A stretch of DNA of 64,000 nucleotides from Verticillium longisporum (taxonomy: Eukaryota > Ascomycota > Sordariomycetes > Glomerellales > Plectosphaerellaceae): contig JAETXT010000003.1 of the NCBI GenBank assembly GCA_019188255.1, forward strand, positions 620,001 through 684,000, read 5' to 3'. Positions 59,575 to 64,000 of this stretch are shown piece by piece (position 1 is the stretch's first letter; every line of letters begins with the position of its first letter). A program made the position numbers and the translations under genes. The notes beneath the pieces are model-generated. The model had not been told where the DNA came from, searched no databases, and saw nothing but the letters and a program-made list of their open reading frames with translations.

Positions 59575-61109
59575 GCTCAGATGTCTCCAGGGACTACAAG
59601 AAACAAGCTGATTCTACATTTCGAAGCTGCAGACCGCCAGTTGAGTAGTGAAGTTTAACCGCCTAAAGCACACGATCCATGAATGTTGGCATGCATGGGA
59701 GTCAACGGTCTGCATACGCTGGGACATGACGATGATAGGACACCCTACGAGGCCAAGACGATCCCCTATGTGGTTCAGGTCTTAGTATTGAGTCTGAGCC
59801 AGCATATTCGCATGAGCAGTATGCATGCGGACCAATAGCAAGACAAGGCTCGACCAGTTGTGCCCCAGGTTTACCTTAAGACTAGCTTGGTGCGGCAGAA
59901 ATGCAGAGGTTGAGAGCCAACAGACCTTCAGAAAGTAGGCTGAGTCCTTGGCAACTAATTGCTTGGAGATCTTGGCCAACTATGTGCATGCACCTCAGCT
60001 ATTACCCGCTTCCAAGACATAGATGCACCGGACGAACGGAGACTCGCAAATTCAGATCCTACAGCTACATGGTCCACAAAATCCCACCCGCCACAAGACT
60101 GTTGTTACTGTATTTCCGGATCTCCTGTCAGCTGGTCCTGAGAATCGTCCCGAGGATAACGAGGATGAAGTCTATGGCCTTCTCCATTACAGGGCGTGGC
60201 CGGGTAAATGAGAATCACAACTGGTTCTTGTCTAGAACCGGTCGCCATTTACAAACTCCCCGCAAAGGCAATTTAATTCAGTTATGGCTCCTCGATGCAT
60301 TATGAGTTACACAGAACCCTGGAAAGACAATTCGAGGGTTCGCCAAGGAATCACTGCTTGTTGCGAAACAAGGCTTCTTTGCGGAGAGCCTGATTGGAGA
60401 CAACAACTTTACTGAACTGCCTTCTCTCATATGGCCCAGCTATTTATCTCCTTGGTCCTGTGATAAGTGGTCCGTCCTTCATCTTGCGTTCAATCAGCCC
60501 AAGTCTTCTATAGCAGCTCAATATCGCCGTCTTGCGAGTGCGTCTACCGCCGAGTAAAATTCTTAGAAATACTTGGGAAAATATATTTGAAATGTTGGAA
60601 AAGTTTAAAAAGGAAGCCCCCGCGTCTCCGCACTTGCCTAAGCGTGTTAATTGAACGGAAGAACTATCAACAAACCATACTACCAACGTTAACGATTCGC
60701 CGTATTTTACTCTCGGCCATGTACCCTCTTCTAGCTGTACTTCCGCTTGTTACGGATGCCACTTTCTCAACCACTACATGTCCGCTTCCCCGCAATCTAT
60801 AGACTCTCTCTGTATCGGCACTGAGCGGCAACTAGCCAAATTATGGATGATCGACGGGGTGTTCGTCCGGGGTGGTTGCACTTCCGAGAGATTCTCCGCC
60901 TCCTTGCCCAGTCAAGGCATCTGCCGATGACGACAGATGCATGAATGTTCGCGTGCTTGTTACGAATGCTGGAAGGATAGCTTCAATGAATCGGGTTGCA
61001 GTCCCAATTGATGTGGTCTGCCGTCAAAGTTTCCGAGAAAGACTCCGACACATTTCAGATGTCCAAAAGACTCCTGATATTGAGACTTAACAAGCCTCGC
61101 GTCCATGGC

Positions 61110-61117
61110 CATATAAG
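61110..61117 (+). promoter_or_regulatory. TATA box of the PLA2-like gene
   Basis: The string catataag lies about 115 bases upstream of the ATG at 61227. Confidence 0.55.
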
Positions 61118-61226
61118 AAGACATCACAAGCCGAGCTCTTAACACGGCAGCATTCACTTCTAGTTTGCCACTCATCTTAGCCCGTCATTTTACATTCCCA
61201 CAGCGTTTGATAATCAACCCTTGACA

Positions 61227-61805
61227 ATGCTGTCTCAATATTTCACTCTGCTGGCCGTCTGCCTGATGCCTGTTCTGGCAGCTCCCCAGACCCAGGGCCT
61301 TGACAAGAGGGCCGTCAGCTGCCTCTCAGTCGGAGCAACTGCCACTGCTCGGTGGACCAACGCCGCAGGCCAGAGCTGCACATTCACTGGCGTTGTTGGA
61401 AGCAACTACGGAGCCAACGGCGCCGGCACCGGAGAGTAAGACTATTGCTTGAAACTAGGATATCAGTGTAGCAGCCTGGCTAACGCGGGTCAACAGTTAC
61501 TCCTGCAACGGTCGTTGCGGTGCGGGTTGCACCGGCTCTTCAGTCGGGAATGCGTACACGCAGGATTGCTTCTCCCATGACATTTGCTCATACTTTAACA
61601 ACGCTAGCGGCGGCGCGAGACGAGTCAAGATTTGAGCCTGGCTCGTCGAGAATGATTACTGATTGTGATGACCAGTGACCCCAACTGCGGTGCCGCTTAC
61701 AACGCGGCCGTGGACGATACTGCTTTCGGAACTCTCAATGGCTGCGGCCGTACTAATCCTTCCAACGCGGTCTCTAAGCCGTCGACGGGGCCTGTATGTC
61801 GGTGA
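61227..61805 (+). CDS. Secreted cysteine-rich phospholipase A2-like protein, one exon junction unresolved
   Basis: A small secreted protein with a probable His-Asp catalytic dyad. Exon 1 61227-61435 and exon 2 from 61497 are joined in phase (GTAAGA donor, CAACAG acceptor). Residues 1-18 are a signal peptide (MLSQYFTLLAVCLMPVLA), followed by a dibasic KR that may be a Kex2 site. The active-site-like motif is TQDCFSHDICSY, close to the CxxHDxC of PLA2-fold proteins. A third segment, 61676-61805, clearly belongs to the protein (DPNCGAAYNAAVDDTAFG), and its acceptor CCAG at 61675 is acceptable. However, no GT donor in the correct phase exists at the end of exon 2 near 61615-61625. A small deletion or substitution at the donor, or a sequence error, is likely. 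Function in lipid hydrolysis is inference. Confidence 0.72.
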
Positions 61806-62515
61806 ACGCCATGGGCAGAAGATGTTTTTGCCGTGCGGAAAGTGAAAATGGGTACAGGCTGTAGCGAGGCCAGGGCTGTGTCGGTTTTTTGAGATGAAGC
61901 TAAATATTGTCTGAATACCTCAACACAAAACGCATCAAGATAAATGATGGCCGACTATACTCGGTCGTCTCACGTCTTTCTTCACAGGCTGACCCCTCGT
62001 GTGTTCACAGACTATTGGTCGACCTGTCTTGAGTGTGAGGTTGATGATGCCGCAATCCATTTATGTCTCAGAGCAAACCATCTTGAACAAACAAGCACCT
62101 ACTTGACCATCTTAGGTACTAGGATATGGTTGTTCACAGGTAGCTGAGAGTTCGTCAATCTATCATACTGCAGGCGTCAAAGCCAGCACAGCATGTCTGA
62201 GGCGGTAGGTCGGCTACCATTTGCCGACCATCTCTATCATACCCAATGACGGCATTCAAATGCTCGGTAGTAAAGTAGAATAATCTCTTCGCTTTACTCC
62301 GAGACTCAAATGCGCTACAATAAGGGACGGGCAGATGAGAGACGACATGACGGGAGACTACGCATGGCGGCCCGGCGACCGAGAGGCCCAGCTCGCAGTG
62401 GGGCAAATCCACCACAATTGGCCTAACTCCAGAATGCAAAAGTCATCAACCCCCCCGCCAAACTCTCACACTCACCTACCCTTGTCTCGTGCCCCTCCAT
62501 CACATCACGCCCACC
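61806..62515. other. Intergenic region
   Basis: 710 bases with no supported gene. The last 60 bases are pyrimidine-rich and probably form the core promoter and leader of the next gene. Confidence 0.5.
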
Positions 62516-62978
62516 ATGGCAGACACCGACGACGCCGGAGGTCTCTTCAGCATCGCCATATCCGACAGCGAGGACGAGGCCAAGGCCGAGGAGAAGAAGC
62601 AGCGCGCCGGGCAGACCGAAGAGGAGTTCCGGGCCATCAAGGCCTCTTACAAGGCCAAGATTGAAAACGGCGAGGTCAGCCAGTGTTCTCTCTTGTCATG
62701 CGGGTCCCTGTGGAGTGATTCAGGAGGCTGACCAGCTGCTACAGATTTGGATGGGCATCTCACTGCCGCTGGAGGAGAGCGCCAACAAGCCGGTGGCGCA
62801 GGAGCTGCTGCACGCTGTGGAGGAGCTGTATTTCTTCCGGAGGTATGAGGAGGGTGCACGATTTGCGAGGAGGGTGCTTGAGACCAGCGGCGGTCTGTTG
62901 GATGATGAGCACAGGGAGGTGTTGACGCTGTACGAGAAGAAATGTTTGGCCAAAACGGGGCACAATGAAGCGAAATGA
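62516..62978 (+). CDS. Small conserved fungal protein of unknown function
   Basis: Exons 62516-62674 and 62745-62978 give 130 residues. The 70-base intron has a GTCAGC donor, a CTGAC branch point and a CTACAG acceptor; an earlier acceptor at 62723 is also in phase but leaves only a 49-base intron and adds seven residues. The N-terminus is acidic (DDAGGLFSIAISDSEDEAKAEEKK), followed by RAGQTEEEFRAIKASYKAKIENGEIW and a helical C-terminal half (AQELLHAVEELYFFRRYEEGARFARRVLE). The helical half looks like a TPR-like helix pair. The start has a strong context (CACCATGG). I recall similar short proteins in other ascomycetes but know no function. Confidence 0.78.
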
Positions 62979-63540
62979 AAACCTTACGATGCATGCAAGC
63001 AAAGCGAAATGGCCTGTTGTGGTTTGGTCCCTGAAGTGTTATTGTTAGCTATGCCTTTCCCTGAGTGTCAATGGGCACATGAGCAGGGCACTAAAGTACG
63101 TGTCCATTCGTCCAAGCAATCATTAGCCTGCAAACATCGTTGACAGCCGTTGAACAACAAAGCGTCAGATGAGTCATTCGACATGCGGCACGCAAGGTGG
63201 TGTGAAAGCAGATTGGAGAGTCTATTATTCTCAGAAGCTCTATGCTTCCTCTAATGTGCGAACGCGTTGTGAACGCGCCGCGGCTCTATGCAGTGTATGG
63301 GGTATTCTCGACGCCAATTATACAAAAACGGAAACGGCTTCCCGAAACCGTTGAAAAATCATGCCCTGCCAACGCCCGTTGTTTTGTGTCCCTTTGTCTA
63401 AACCCGTCCCATTTTAGGTACCAGCATTTGTAGCCGGTGATGCTGTTGAACGCTCACAAGTCATGGAGAAAAGTTGCTCGGTCGAATCATGTCTGTGTGG
63501 TGCGCGTGGTGTCGTCCGTACGTATTGTTGTACGAGTGAC
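62979..63540. other. Convergent intergenic region
   Basis: 3' flanks of the small conserved gene and the PRELI-like gene. No gene supported. Confidence 0.5.
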
Positions 63541-64000
63541 TTACGCAGTCGCCCTCTGAGTGCTCATCATACGCTCGCGTTCGCGCTCCTCGGCAAAGAC
63601 GCGGCGGCTCATCTCGAGAACAGCCTCGAAGCCCTCGCGGCCCTTGGACGCGTTCTCGTTGAAACGACTGACGAGCGAGTCCTCGATGCTGTTCTTGATG
63701 CGCTGCCAGCCGCCACAGAGGGCGGTGACCTTGGCATCCTGAACAAACTGAGTCTGCGTAGGGCTCAGGGGCTTGTAGACGACGGTCTCTTGGACAGAAA
63801 CGAGGTTGGACCATGTCAGGTTCTGTGAGACCATGGTGACAGTCTTGCGGGCGGGATCCACGTAAGACGTCTCGTACATGTAGGAAACATCCATGGTGTT
63901 GCCCATCAGCGACTTGAGCCACTCGGGGGCAGTCTGCTTGCAGGTGATGAGACGCTCAGTGCGAAGAATGCCCGACTCCGGATCGACGCGGCGGGCGAGG
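63541..64000 (-). CDS. PRELI/MSF1-domain protein (Ups family), 3' part only
   Basis: Ups/PRELI proteins shuttle phospholipids such as phosphatidic acid between mitochondrial membranes together with Mdm35. The window holds the last 152 codons, open to the right edge, so the start lies beyond 64000. Visible family features are ARRVDPESGILRTERLITCKQ, PEWLKSLMG, SYMYETSYVDPARKTVTMVSQNLTWSNLVSVQETVVY, and a C-terminal helix (WQRIKNSIEDSLVSRFNENASKGREGFEAVLEM). The order matches the middle and end of the PRELI domain. Whether it is the Ups1 or Ups2 type cannot be settled from this part. No intron is seen within the visible segment. Confidence 0.9.
   Translation of the reverse strand, partial: LARRVDPESGILRTERLITCKQTAPEWLKSLMGNTMDVSYMYETSYVDPARKTVTMVSQNLTWSNLVSVQETVVYKPLSPTQTQFVQDAKVTALCGGWQRIKNSIEDSLVSRFNENASKGREGFEAVLEMSRRVFAEERERERMMSTQRATA

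Larger units (their letters stand above)
59477..61226. other. Long divergent intergenic region between two secreted-protein genes
   Basis: 1.75 kb, AT-richer than the core block, with TATA elements at both ends (59567 and 61110). Short open frames near 59900-60300 and 60467-60802 have no domain. No transposon remnant recognised. Confidence 0.5.

Noticed and set aside
1..64000. tRNA, rRNA, CRISPR or transposon
   Set aside because: No B-box-like tRNA core with matching acceptor stems, no 5S-like sequence, no regularly spaced repeats, and no transposase or reverse-transcriptase motifs found by eye.

Overview
The window is genomic DNA of a filamentous ascomycete. Genes are split by short GT-AG introns (about 45-160 bases, often with CTAAC or CTGAC branch points), coding regions are GC-rich, and several proteins (a PX/PH phospholipase D, COQ7, ATP12, RTF1, gamma-tubulin, an HR-PKS) are of recognisable fungal type. 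I infer Pezizomycotina, probably Sordariomycetes/Hypocreales; no rDNA or other decisive marker is present. I rebuilt exon structures by hand from splice sites, phase and family conservation, and found 24 protein-coding genes. I saw no tRNA, rRNA, CRISPR array or transposon.

Layout. 0.9-11 kb: glutamate decarboxylase, a secreted alpha/beta hydrolase, a peroxisomal 4-coumarate-CoA-ligase-like enzyme, and a 2-oxoglutarate dioxygenase with three tandem four-cysteine modules. 11.9-32.8 kb is a core block: ATP12, RTF1, COQ7, phospholipase D1, gamma-tubulin, a small protein with a tandem CRE promoter, an unrecognised 886-residue protein, and a P-loop kinase. 33.5-53 kb looks like a secondary-metabolite locus: Gfo/Idh/MocA oxidoreductase, 14-TM MFS transporter, FAD oxidoreductase, FSH-type serine hydrolase, membrane-anchored UDP-glycosyltransferase, and a highly reducing polyketide synthase (KS-AT-DH-MT-ER-KR-ACP). 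53.5-57.5 kb holds a SulP sulfate permease next to a persulfide-dioxygenase-like metallo-hydrolase. 58.3-61.8 kb holds two secreted proteins, and the right edge a small conserved protein and the 3' part of a PRELI/Ups gene.

How the genes may work together (inference): the HR-PKS makes a reduced, methylated chain; it has no release domain, so the FSH hydrolase could free it. The glycosyltransferase would add sugar, the FAD and Gfo/Idh enzymes would oxidise or reduce, and the MFS pump would export. No pathway-specific transcription factor is visible.

Sequence quality matters. The PKS (two sites) and the phospholipase D (three sites) are each interrupted by apparent one-base losses in short homopolymers. 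The MFS gene has a two-base loss in a CT repeat, and one exon junction of the PLA2-like gene cannot be resolved. In the first three genes the missing bases restore a length divisible by three, and the reading frames on both sides are well conserved. Assembly or sequencing error is therefore more likely than gene death.
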